From: CAVUCH01 sp963697705
Lineage (GTDB): Bacteria; Acidobacteriota; Vicinamibacteria; Vicinamibacterales; JAENWD01
Length of the DNA stretch: 64,000 nt
Reading direction: 5' to 3'
Assembly (NCBI GenBank): GCA_963697705.1
Contig: CAVOPA010000017.1
Coordinates: forward strand, 682,001 to 746,000
The notes beneath the pieces are model-generated. The model did no database searches. It saw only the letters and a program-made list of their open reading frames with translations, and was not told the origin of the DNA. The translations under genes and the position numbers were made by a program. Positions 18,506 through 26,883 of the stretch are shown here, in pieces. Numbering within the stretch: the first letter of the stretch is position 1; the number at the start of each line of letters is the position of its first letter.

Positions 18506-20011
18506 TCAGTTGAACGACTTCGCCTCCCTCCACGCATCCTCGATTGAGACCGTCAGATCACGGCAAATCCAGATCGGCTGGTTGTTCTCGTACGGCATAC
18601 AGTCGGCGCACCGGACGCTGCCGCCCTGCACGAGGGAGCGGCACTCCTGGTGCTCCTCGGCGCGGCCGCCGATGATGAGCAGCACGTCCCGGCTCGCATG
18701 CCCGGGACCCCACAACCAGTAGTTGTTGTGGGCGCTGATGGCCAACGGAGCGCCGCGCTCGCGTCCGAGAAAGTTGATAGCGCCCGCCTCTCCATAATTT
18801 CGCGCGACGATCACGGCCTTGGCGCGATCCGCCGGTGGCAACGCGGCGGCCACGCGCACGGCCTCTGCCACCAACTCGTGCCAGCCGAACATGTCGGCGA
18901 AGTACTGCGGCAGCCGGCCCATCGTGTGGCGCTCGCTCGGGGCCGGCTGGATGCCGGTCGCGCGCGCGTAGCGCACGTAGGTCTCGATCGGGAGGACGGG
19001 CACGGCCAGAGGGGCCGCGGCGACGCCGACGAGCAGCATCAACGCCGGCAATGCCACCCGCACCGGGGCGCGCCACCGGCCGTCGGCGGTCCATCGCTCG
19101 ATCGCGATCGCGCCAGCCGCGAACAGCATCGGGTAGTACGGCGCCAGGTAGTAGTCCTTGCCGCCGGTGGCGACGAGCAGGACGAGGAGCGCCAGGTACG
19201 CCCAGCCGAGAAACCGCCAGGCGCGAGCCGCGTGCGCCGTGAGCAGCCAGACGAGCCCGCTCACCCACACGATCGCGTTCGCCGGGTTCATCACCAGCAC
19301 CTGCTGCAGGACGAACGTCGCCGGCGGCAACGCCAGGTTCTTGTGCGCCCGTGCGTGCTGCATGAATTCCAGGGTGGGCCACCCGTGCCGCATTTCCCAG
19401 ACCACGTTCGGCAGGAAAATCACGGTGGCCACCAGTGCCATCAGCCAGGGTCCGCGCGTGAACAGCGCGCGGCGGGCAGGCGACAGGAGCAGTCCCACGA
19501 CCAGTGCGAACCCGAAGAACAGCATGCTGTGCTTGTTCTGGAGGGCAACGCCCGAGACGATGCCGGCATACACCCACTCGCGTACGTGCCCGCCGTCGAG
19601 AGCGCGGATGACGAACAGCGCCACCGCGCCCCAGAGCAGCGGTTCCCACGCGTTCATCGACAGGATGTGCTGAAGCGGCAGGTAGATGGTGGCCACGAGC
19701 ACGGCCAGCGCCGCGAGACCCTGGCCGAAGCGCCGAGCGCCCAGTTCTCGCGCCAGCACGCCCGCGATGACGACCGTGGCCGCGCCCGCCAGCGCGGCAG
19801 GGAGGCGGATGGCCAGCAGCGAATCACCGAACAGCGCGCGTGTCGCCGCCGTGACCAGAGCGACGAGCGGCGGATGATCGACGTATCCCCAGTCGAGGTG
19901 CTCGGCGCAGGCGATGTAGTAGAACTCGTCCCGGAACCAGCCGTAGCCCTGGATGATGAACAGGTGAAACGCGAGCTTCACGCCGGCGAGCCAGAGGACG
20001 GGGGACTTCAT
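18506..20011 (-). CDS. Glycosyltransferase family 39 / ArnT-like membrane protein
   Basis: The 501-residue polytopic protein begins MKSPVLWLAGVKLAFHLFII and has the acidic first-loop motif GWFRDEFYYIACAEHLDWGY, followed by VDHPPLVAL, typical of GT-C enzymes of the PMT/ArnT group that use polyprenyl-phosphate sugars. About ten hydrophobic helices follow, then a soluble C-terminal domain with Cys pairs (CRSLVQGGSVRCADC). The ATG at 20011 is chosen because upstream codons lie in repeat DNA. The next gene upstream is a membrane protein on the same strand. The donor sugar and acceptor cannot be told. Confidence 0.8.
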   Translation of the reverse strand: MKSPVLWLAGVKLAFHLFIIQGYGWFRDEFYYIACAEHLDWGYVDHPPLVALVTAATRALFGDSLLAIRLPAALAGAATVVIAGVLARELGARRFGQGLAALAVLVATIYLPLQHILSMNAWEPLLWGAVALFVIRALDGGHVREWVYAGIVSGVALQNKHSMLFFGFALVVGLLLSPARRALFTRGPWLMALVATVIFLPNVVWEMRHGWPTLEFMQHARAHKNLALPPATFVLQQVLVMNPANAIVWVSGLVWLLTAHAARAWRFLGWAYLALLVLLVATGGKDYYLAPYYPMLFAAGAIAIERWTADGRWRAPVRVALPALMLLVGVAAAPLAVPVLPIETYVRYARATGIQPAPSERHTMGRLPQYFADMFGWHELVAEAVRVAAALPPADRAKAVIVARNYGEAGAINFLGRERGAPLAISAHNNYWLWGPGHASRDVLLIIGGRAEEHQECRSLVQGGSVRCADCMPYENNQPIWICRDLTVSIEDAWREAKSFN

Positions 20012-20018
20012 ACGAAAT

Positions 20019-20041
20019 GCACGATGCACGATGCCCGATGC
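20019..20041. repeat. GCACGAT tandem heptads
   Basis: Three heptads (GCACGAT, GCACGAT, GCCCGAT) lie immediately upstream of the GT39 start. They are part of the same repeat-filled gap as the CTCCAGC array at 20101. Confidence 0.5.
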
Positions 20042-20100
20042 AAAGAGGCTTCGGGGCTTTTGGACCGCCCTTCCGTGCAGTCGCCACTTTCCGGCGCGAG

Positions 20101-20153
20101 CTCCAGCCTCCAGCCTCCAGCCCCAGCCCCCAGCCCCCAGCCGCCAGCCGCCC
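20101..20153. repeat. Single-arm CTCCAGC/CCCCAGC heptad array
   Basis: About seven heptads (CTCCAGC three times, then CCCAGC, CCCCAGC twice and CGCCAGC) end next to the stop of the upstream membrane-protein gene. Only one arm is present here. Confidence 0.7.
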
Positions 20154-20154
20154 T

Positions 20155-21195
20155 CTATGATCGAGGCGGCGCGTTCGTAATCGTCTCGATCTGCGGCGAG
20201 TCGGGCCACACCGCGGGCGGGACGGCGGTGTACTGGGCGTGCGCGAGGCGATCCTGGAAGAGGGCCACGGCCGACGCGTAGAACGACAGCTTCACCAACA
20301 GCCGCGCGAGCACATAAATTTGCGCGACTATGAGCCCGAGGGTGATCGTGACGCCATCGCCGCCGGTGGCGCCGCGGGCCAGGAGCGCATAGGCACCGAC
20401 GGCGGCACCGAACACGAGAGCGTTCAGCGCGAACACCGCGGCCGCCGCCGATGCATGCCGCCTCACGAAGCGCGCCCCTGCCAACAGTGCACCGATCATG
20501 CTGCGGCGATCTTCGACGACGGCGCGGACCTTCGCGTAGTCGAACACCACCATGACCGCGGCGACCACCAGCACGAACGCGACCGTGAGCACCGCATGCC
20601 ACAGGAACGCAGTGCGTTCGACCGTGCTCTCGCGGGTCACCCAGCCGTAGAACCCGTGGAAGATCCATCCGTGCAACGCTCCGAAGACGAACGTCCATGC
20701 CATCAGGGCGAGCACGCCGAGGCGGAGAAAGCGAAAGAAGAACACCCCGCCCGCCGCGAAGAAGCCGTGCGCGCCGAGCCGGCGCTGGCGGGCGTAGCGG
20801 TCGAGGATGCCGCCGAGCAGGAACGTCCAAATCATCACGTACGCCACGAACGGCGCCGCGAACATCGGCCCTGGAGTTGACGCCGACAAAAACATGCTCA
20901 CGTTGGCCAGCACCGCCGCGAAGCCGATGATGAACGGCTGGAACGTCTGGGCGAGCGCCGGCTGCCTGGCCATGAATTCCTGCCACCACGTCGCGTTGAC
21001 CGCGGACGCGGCGGTCGAGGCCGCCATGCTCGATCCGAGATCGGCGACGATCGCGCGGTACAGCACGGCGGCCGGCTGCAGCGCGACGAGCGAGGTGACC
21101 AGCCAGACGGAGAACAGAATCGCCGGGGCATGCCACACCCGTCGCAGCCCGTCGGCCACGATCGTCACGGCCGCGCGATGGTGCGTCTCGGTCAC
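20155..21195 (-). CDS. Polytopic membrane protein of unknown function
   Basis: I do not recognise a named family. The 346-residue product has about six or seven hydrophobic helices (for example APAILFSVWLVTSLVALQ, FVAYVMIWTFLLGGILDRYA, GVLALMAWTFVFGALHGWIF, AVLTVAFVLVVAAVMVVFDY, AAAAVFALNALVFGAAVGAY and GLIVAQIYVLARLLVKLSFY). The motif FDYAKVRAVVEDRR after the fourth helix, followed by a second half, is reminiscent of uncharacterised permease-like or DUF4013-type proteins. The cytosolic tail is proline-rich. It is between M1 peptidase and GT39 genes on the same strand. Confidence 0.7.
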   Translation of the reverse strand: MTETHHRAAVTIVADGLRRVWHAPAILFSVWLVTSLVALQPAAVLYRAIVADLGSSMAASTAASAVNATWWQEFMARQPALAQTFQPFIIGFAAVLANVSMFLSASTPGPMFAAPFVAYVMIWTFLLGGILDRYARQRRLGAHGFFAAGGVFFFRFLRLGVLALMAWTFVFGALHGWIFHGFYGWVTRESTVERTAFLWHAVLTVAFVLVVAAVMVVFDYAKVRAVVEDRRSMIGALLAGARFVRRHASAAAAVFALNALVFGAAVGAYALLARGATGGDGVTITLGLIVAQIYVLARLLVKLSFYASAVALFQDRLAHAQYTAVPPAVWPDSPQIETITNAPPRS

Positions 21196-21234
21196 ACTCG
21201 TCTCAGTCCTCCCCTGACTCTCAGGCGACGGCCC

Positions 21235-23313
21235 TCAGACGAGCGCCGCCCACGTCAACAACGCGTCCTGCAGCCACACGAACCAGGCAGACGTCCACTT
21301 GCGGGCCGCGCCTTCCGCTTGCGGCTCGAGGGTCCACGAGTTGTTCGTATAGTTCACGTCGAGCAGGAGCGTGCGGTCTGGATCGACCTGCGCCGTCAGG
21401 GCGCGGACGGGCCGTTCCCATCGATACAGCTTCCAGCGATCGCGGCCGTCCCAGTCTTCGCGCACCTGCCGACCGTCTGCGAATGACACGACGAGGTTCA
21501 CCGGCATGATGGCCTCGCCGTACCGGCGCACCACCAGTTCGGTCACGTACCGCGCCGGCCTGTCGCGCGCATCCTCCACATACGTGCGCTTGCCGGCACG
21601 CTCGACCCAGCCGTTCACGGACGCGGCACCACTCGAGAACCGCTGGATTCCGTAGTCCACCGTGTTCGAGTCCCGGTACGCGAGATCGAAGAACCACGTG
21701 AGGTCCTGGCCCGCGCCCTCGTTGATCGCCTGGAAGAAGTCGTCGGGCGTGGGGTGTGTGAACATCTGCCGCGCGAAGAACAACGACATGCCTCGCTGCA
21801 GGCGCGGCCATCCGACCATCTGCTCGAGCGTGTGCAGCCACACGGCGGTCTTGTTGTACGTGATGCTGCCGCCCGTCGACGGGTAGTAGCGCCACGACGG
21901 CGTCGCCTGGGCGTCGCTCTCCGCCGCCGCGCGGTAGGATTCGAGCCCGTCGTAGTCGGTCCGCTCCATCAGTACGTCGCGCAGGACCCACGGCACGAAC
22001 CCGCCGAAAAATCGCAGTGTGACGTAGTCGGGGCGCGCCCGGTGCGCCATGACGCGAGCGGTCGAAAACGTGTTCAGCCCTTCGTCCAGCCACGCGTGCT
22101 CGAACTCGTTGTTGCCGACGAGGCCGTACCAGAACTGGTGGCCCGCCTCGTGAACCGTGACCTCCTCGGGGTCGCCCGAACCCTCGGGTGCGAGCCACCG
22201 CGTGCCGGCGGTGAGGAGCGTCGGGTACTCCATGCCTCCCGCGCCGCTCTGCCACGCTGGATCGATGACGGTGATGTGCCCGTACGGATAGGCGCCGTAC
22301 CACTCGCCGTAATACTGCAGCGCAGCGCGCGTCGCGGCGAAGTGACGCGCCGCCTGACCCTCGTGCTCCGGTTGCAGCAGCAGCCGCATGTCCACCGGTG
22401 GCAGCCCGGCGTGCTCGAATCGCTCGCGGCGCTCCAGAAACGAGGGGCTCGTCGTCCAGGCGAAGTCGTGCACGTCTTCCTGCACGAACCGATGCATCGT
22501 CTTTCCGGTGGGCGTGTCGAGGCGCTGCTGCTCGCGTCCCGTTGCGCCCACGATCCAGCCGCGCGGCACCGTGATCCGCACGTCGTAGACGCCGTAGTCG
22601 GAGAAGAACTCCGTGCCTGCATGAAACTGGTGCGTGTTCCAGCCGGTGTTCTCCAGCACGCCGACCTTCGGAAACCACTGTGCGACGAAGTAGAAGTCGC
22701 CGACGACACCCGTGCGGGCAAACGTCCGCGGGACCTTCGACGTCCACGCGATCTCGACCCCGATGCTCTGGCCAGGCGCCACGGCACGGGGCAGGGGAAC
22801 GCTCATCACCGTCCGGTCGTCCCGGTTGCCGTCGTCTGGCGCGATGAAGCGGCGCGAGGCGGTGAGATCGGTGAACGGCTCCGGAGCGGACGACAGCAGG
22901 CGGATCCCCGTGATGTCGATCCAGCCCCAGTCCTGCGGCCGGGGATCCGCCAGGTTTCGCCCGAACGGCGACACGGCGCGCTCGCGCATCCACGTCGATC
23001 GGGTGTTCGTCCAGGCGTTGTAATAGAGGTGGAACTGAAGCTCCGTGGCGGGCTGTGTGCTGATGTTGCGCCATGTCAGCACCTCGCGGCCCTGCAGCGT
23101 GCGGCTGCCAGGATCGAGCTCCACGTCGATCGAGTAGTTCGCGTTGCGCTTTGAGACGCGGGCGGCAGGAGCGGCGGCCGACGCGCGGCCGAGCAGCGGT
23201 GGTGCCCCCGCGGCGCGCGGCTGGGCCTGGCGGGCGGCCGCGATCGACCATCCGGCCGACAGCAGCACCGCGCTCACGAGGACCAGCACATGCGCCGAAC
23301 GTCCCACCGCCAT
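21235..23313 (-). CDS. M1-family zinc metallopeptidase, secreted
   Basis: The 692-residue product has an N-terminal hydrophobic signal (HVLVLVSAVLLSAGWSIAAA) and a gluzincin active site: HEAGH followed by 18 residues and Glu (HEAGHQFWYGLVGN and AWLDEG), as in aminopeptidase N relatives. The beta-sandwich N-terminal domain (YSIDVELDPGSRTLQGREVL) and the segment GGMEYPTLLTAGTRW, an equivalent of the GAMEN exopeptidase motif, precede it. It is probably a periplasmic or surface peptidase. The C-terminus has a hydrophobic stretch (AWFVWLQDALLTWAALV) that might be a membrane anchor. Confidence 0.88.
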   Translation of the reverse strand: MAVGRSAHVLVLVSAVLLSAGWSIAAARQAQPRAAGAPPLLGRASAAAPAARVSKRNANYSIDVELDPGSRTLQGREVLTWRNISTQPATELQFHLYYNAWTNTRSTWMRERAVSPFGRNLADPRPQDWGWIDITGIRLLSSAPEPFTDLTASRRFIAPDDGNRDDRTVMSVPLPRAVAPGQSIGVEIAWTSKVPRTFARTGVVGDFYFVAQWFPKVGVLENTGWNTHQFHAGTEFFSDYGVYDVRITVPRGWIVGATGREQQRLDTPTGKTMHRFVQEDVHDFAWTTSPSFLERRERFEHAGLPPVDMRLLLQPEHEGQAARHFAATRAALQYYGEWYGAYPYGHITVIDPAWQSGAGGMEYPTLLTAGTRWLAPEGSGDPEEVTVHEAGHQFWYGLVGNNEFEHAWLDEGLNTFSTARVMAHRARPDYVTLRFFGGFVPWVLRDVLMERTDYDGLESYRAAAESDAQATPSWRYYPSTGGSITYNKTAVWLHTLEQMVGWPRLQRGMSLFFARQMFTHPTPDDFFQAINEGAGQDLTWFFDLAYRDSNTVDYGIQRFSSGAASVNGWVERAGKRTYVEDARDRPARYVTELVVRRYGEAIMPVNLVVSFADGRQVREDWDGRDRWKLYRWERPVRALTAQVDPDRTLLLDVNYTNNSWTLEPQAEGAARKWTSAWFVWLQDALLTWAALV

Positions 23314-23374
23314 TGCGCCTCCGGGCGAATGCTACACCAAGGGACGCGCGCAGCAGGACAGGAGCGGCGCGCGC

Positions 23375-24991
23375 TCAGGGCTTCGGGCTACGGGCTGCGG
23401 GCGTCCGCCGCATTGGCGGCGCCAGCGCCTCGAGGGCGTCGCGCTCGGTCAGCGGTTCGATCAACCGGGCGATCACGAAGCTGCCGAGTCCGATTGACAC
23501 CAGCAGCACGGCCCAGCCCTGGTGCTCTGCCGAGATCATGAGCCCGGCCGTCACGACCACCGCCGCGAAGATCACGTCGCCAACCTTCACCCACCGCATG
23601 GCGCGCGCGTGGTGATCGTGAATCCGGGAGGGCTTGTTGCGGGACAGGAAGACGAAGCTGAAACGCAGCACCGAGAGCACGGCAACCGTGGCGATCAGCA
23701 CGAGGAACAGCGTGCGCACGTCGAGGACGAGGGTGAGGCCGCCCACGTGCCATTCCGAGCGGCCGATCCACGGGCGCACGTGCCACATCGGGATCAGCGT
23801 GAGCCAGTAGACCACCGCCGCCAGCCCTTCGTGGAACTGCCACCAGGACACGGCGTTGCCGGCAGGCGCGGTCATGACCGCGGGCATCCGACCTCTGTCG
23901 ATTGCCTCGAGCGCGGCCTCGGCGTCCTCGGCCGACGACCAGCGCCTCGCCGGATCCTTCTCCAGGCATCGCGCGATGACCTCGGGCAGCCCTGGCGGAA
24001 GGCGCGCGAGCTCCTCTTCTTTGAATGGTTGCGGCGGGTCGTGGAGCACCGCCGTCCACGTTGCCAAGGCACCGGAATCACGAGGATGAGCGAACGGGTG
24101 CCGTCCGGTCAGCAGCTCGTAGAGCAGGACACCGAACGCGAACAGGTCGGAGCGTCCGTCGAGCGGCTCGCCCCGCAGCTGCTCGGGCGACATGTACTGC
24201 GGCGTGCCCACCCGCTGATCCGCGCCCGTGCCGCTCAGCGTCGTCCGCGGGTCGGGCGCCTCGACCTTGGCGATGCCGAAGTCGAGCACCTTCCAGCTGC
24301 CGGTGGACGTCCGCATCACGTTCTCGGGCTTCAGATCGCGGTGCACGATCCGTTGCCGGTGCGCGGCGCCGAGCGCGTGCAGCACGGCGAGCCCGACGGC
24401 GGTCGCGTCCGCCACGGACAGCGGCCCGTCGGCGAGCCGCTCGCGCAGCGTCGGTCCCGGCAGGCACTCCTCGACGATGTACAAGGCATCGCCCTCGTCG
24501 ATGAGCGCGTGCACGGTGGCGATGTTCGGATGACCGGCGAGCTGCGCCATCAGCTGCGCCTCGTGCTTCAAGCGGCGACGGTGTTCCGCATCACCCGCGA
24601 TCGAAGGCTTGAGGGCCTTGATTGCGACCTGCATGTTGAGCCCGATGTCACGCGCGAGGTAGACGACGCCCATACCGCCCGTGGCGATGAGGCGAACGAT
24701 GGTGTAGCCGCGAACCTCCGTACCTGGCGGCAGCAGCGGCGCATCATCAGCCGAGAGCAGCTCGCGCATCATGCCTCCGGTGCTCGGTGCGCGCTCGGCG
24801 GCGGCGACGAGCTCGGTGATATCGCGGGTCAGGTGTTGATCCCCGCCGCACAGCTCCCGGATCAGCGCCGGCCGGCGCGCGGGCTCTGCCTGCAGCACCT
24901 GGATGAAGATGTCGGTGATGCGCGAGGCTGCGGCGTCGGGCACGCGGCTCGCTTCTCCTGCCGCTCGCGGCGGACGCGGGCCGTCGGTCAC
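23375..24991 (-). CDS. Membrane-bound serine/threonine protein kinase coupled to the ECF sigma factor
   Basis: From the GTG at 24991 the product has 538 residues. A short N-terminal region with ITDIFIQVLQAEPARRPALI (a typical extension of acidobacterial and planctomycete kinases) precedes a Hanks kinase domain: glycine loop ATGGMGVVY, Lys125, HRDLKPEN (from 217) and DFG (237-239), with GTPQYMSPEQ in the activation segment. The C-terminal region has four hydrophobic helices, so the kinase is a membrane protein with a small sensor-less module. The GTG overlaps the sigma-factor stop as GTGA, so the kinase is translationally coupled to it. In this family the kinase is thought to act with its sigma factor; the signal is unknown. 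Confidence 0.9.
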   Translation of the reverse strand: MTDGPRPPRAAGEASRVPDAAASRITDIFIQVLQAEPARRPALIRELCGGDQHLTRDITELVAAAERAPSTGGMMRELLSADDAPLLPPGTEVRGYTIVRLIATGGMGVVYLARDIGLNMQVAIKALKPSIAGDAEHRRRLKHEAQLMAQLAGHPNIATVHALIDEGDALYIVEECLPGPTLRERLADGPLSVADATAVGLAVLHALGAAHRQRIVHRDLKPENVMRTSTGSWKVLDFGIAKVEAPDPRTTLSGTGADQRVGTPQYMSPEQLRGEPLDGRSDLFAFGVLLYELLTGRHPFAHPRDSGALATWTAVLHDPPQPFKEEELARLPPGLPEVIARCLEKDPARRWSSAEDAEAALEAIDRGRMPAVMTAPAGNAVSWWQFHEGLAAVVYWLTLIPMWHVRPWIGRSEWHVGGLTLVLDVRTLFLVLIATVAVLSVLRFSFVFLSRNKPSRIHDHHARAMRWVKVGDVIFAAVVVTAGLMISAEHQGWAVLLVSIGLGSFVIARLIEPLTERDALEALAPPMRRTPAARSPKP

Positions 24992-25566
24992 CTGGCTTTG
25001 CGCCCTTCGAGCTCGCGCAGGAGCCATGCCTTGGCGAGCGTCCAGCGGCGCTTGATGGTGGCCGGCGACGTCTCGAGCTGATCCGCCGTTTCCTCGACCG
25101 TCAGGCCGCCGAAGAAGCGGAGCTCGACGATCCGCGCCAGACCGGGACTCTCGGTCTCGAGACGCGTGAGGGCTTCGTCGAGCGCTTCGATCTCGATCGG
25201 TCGCACGCCGCCCGGCAGCATGCCCTCGTCCAGCGTCACCTGGTGCGCGGCCCCGCCGCGCTTGGCGGCATTGTGTGCGCGCGCGCGCTCCACCAGGATC
25301 TGGCGCATGGCATTGGCGGCGATCGCCATGAAGTGCGAGCGGTTCTGCACGTCAAGGCGCCGCGACCCCATCAGCCGCGCCCACGCCTCGTTCACGAGAG
25401 CCGTCGGCTGCAGCGTGTGTCCCTGGCGCTCGTGCCGCATCTGGCGGCGCGCGATCCGGCGCAGTTCGTCGTACACGAGCGGCGCCAGCGTGTTCATCGC
25501 GTCCCGGTCGCCCTGCCGCGCGGCAGCGAGCAGGCGCACGAGGGTGTTGGAATCGGTGGTCGGCAC
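24988..25566 (-). CDS. ECF RNA polymerase sigma factor (Sig-70_X6/TIGR02999-like)
   Basis: The 192-residue protein has a sigma-2 region (VYDELRRIARRQMRHERQGH; PTALVNEAWARLMG) and sigma-4 region (ELRFFGGLTVEETADQLETS then PATIKRRWTLAKAWLLREL). This is the ECF subgroup often paired with Ser/Thr kinases in Acidobacteriota and Planctomycetes. I start it at GTG 25566 because GGAGGAC lies five bases upstream and the family begins there; the much longer upstream frame is antisense to the next gene. It forms an operon with the kinase. Confidence 0.9.
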   Translation of the reverse strand: MPTTDSNTLVRLLAAARQGDRDAMNTLAPLVYDELRRIARRQMRHERQGHTLQPTALVNEAWARLMGSRRLDVQNRSHFMAIAANAMRQILVERARAHNAAKRGGAAHQVTLDEGMLPGGVRPIEIEALDEALTRLETESPGLARIVELRFFGGLTVEETADQLETSPATIKRRWTLAKAWLLRELEGRKAR

Positions 25567-25611
25567 GACGTCCTCCGCCGCGCGCGAACGTGCGGGCGTG
25601 CGGACCGCAAA

Positions 25612-25640
25612 ATTCTGACGGATCGCACATCGGACGGCAA
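25612..25640 (-). promoter_or_regulatory. Candidate promoter of the sigma factor-kinase operon
   Basis: On the minus strand TTGCCG and CAGAAT are separated by 17 bases, 46 bases upstream of the sigma start. An ECF factor might autoregulate, but I see no clear ECF-type promoter motif. Confidence 0.35.
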
Positions 25641-25648
25641 GCGACGCG

Positions 25649-25654
25649 TATAAT
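25649..25654 (+). promoter_or_regulatory. Candidate -10 box (TATAAT) for the dehydrogenase gene
   Basis: A consensus TATAAT lies 97 bases upstream of the ATG at 25751 in the divergent gap. No convincing -35 partner is visible at 16-18 bases. Confidence 0.4.
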
Positions 25655-25750
25655 CCTTCGGGGCCTTCATCTCCCGCCAGCCGTCGGTTCGGCAGCCCAC
25701 CCGTCCTCATCGAGCATCCGCACGGCCGGTTCTCATCGCGGAGTATCGTC

Positions 25751-26749
25751 ATGTCTGTTCGTGTCTTGCACGTTGGGCTCGGGCCGATTGGCGCGGGCAT
25801 CGTCCGGCAGGTGGCCGCGCGCCGCGGGCTCAAGATCGTCGGCGCCGTCGACGTCGATCTGGCCAAGGCCGGCCGCGATCTCGGGGAGATCGTCGGCCTC
25901 GATCGGAAGCTGCGCGTCAAGGTCGATCCCGATCTGCGGGCCGCGCTCAAGGCGACGGGCCCCGATGTCGTCCTTCTATGTACCAGCTCGACGCTGAAGG
26001 GCGTGGCGCCACAGATCGACACGATTCTCCGGGCGAAGAAGCCGATCGTGTCGAGCACCGAGGAACTCGCGTATCCCTGGTACAACCAGCGCCGCCTGGC
26101 GGCGTCCATCGATACCGCGGCGAAGCGGGCCAAGGTCGCGATCCTTGGCACCGGCGTGAACCCCGGATTCGTGATGGACGCGCTGCCGGTGACCCTCACC
26201 GGCGTCTGCGAGCGGGTGGACCGGATCACGATCAACCGCATCCAGGATGCGCGCATCCGCCGGCTGCCGTTTCAGCAGAAGATTGGCTCCGGCCTGACCC
26301 GCGAGCAGTTCGCTGCCAAGGTGCAGCAGAAGACGGTGCGGCACGTGGGCCTGACCGAGTCGATCGCGATGATCGCGGCGGCGATGGGATGGAAGCTGGA
26401 TCGCGTGACCGACGAGATCCAGCCGAAGATTGCGGACGCGCGCGTCTCGAGCCAGTTCCTCACCGTGGAGGCGGGGCTCGTCTGCGGCATCATCCAGGAC
26501 GGCGTTGGCTACGTTGGCGGGGAGCCCCGGATCCGTCTGCACATGGAGGCGTATCTCGGTGCACCGGAGTCGTACGATTCGACCGACGTCGAAGGGGTGC
26601 CGAACCTGTCGATGAAGATCGCGGGCGGCGTGCACGGCGACATTGCGACGACATCGATCGCGGTCAACTCGATCCCGAAGGTGCTACAGGCACCCCCTGG
26701 GCTGCACACGATGCGGAGCCTGCCGATCCCTTCATGGTTCAACGTGTGA
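25751..26749 (+). CDS. DapB-like NAD(P)-dependent dehydrogenase
   Basis: The 332-residue product has an N-terminal Rossmann domain (VLHVGLGPIGAGIVRQVAAR) and the segments VLLCTSSTLKGVAPQIDTIL, VSSTEELAYPWYNQR and AILGTGVNPGFVMDALPVTL. These match the dihydrodipicolinate reductase-like family that includes 2,4-diaminopentanoate dehydrogenase. It is larger than true DapB (about 270) and lacks the lysine-pathway context, so its substrate (an amino acid or imino acid) is uncertain. A fully annotated relative would be needed for a name. Confidence 0.8.
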   Translation: MSVRVLHVGLGPIGAGIVRQVAARRGLKIVGAVDVDLAKAGRDLGEIVGLDRKLRVKVDPDLRAALKATGPDVVLLCTSSTLKGVAPQIDTILRAKKPIVSSTEELAYPWYNQRRLAASIDTAAKRAKVAILGTGVNPGFVMDALPVTLTGVCERVDRITINRIQDARIRRLPFQQKIGSGLTREQFAAKVQQKTVRHVGLTESIAMIAAAMGWKLDRVTDEIQPKIADARVSSQFLTVEAGLVCGIIQDGVGYVGGEPRIRLHMEAYLGAPESYDSTDVEGVPNLSMKIAGGVHGDIATTSIAVNSIPKVLQAPPGLHTMRSLPIPSWFNV

Positions 26750-26883
26750 CCGTTCGTGCCGCCTCGATGATGGCTCCCGTGTCTCAGCTTGCTGTTGCGG
26801 GCCTGTCGTGATCGCGAGCCTTCCGTGACCCAAAGGCCACGACGACAGGTTGAGGCCACTCCCGGTTCGAACCGTCTTCTTGT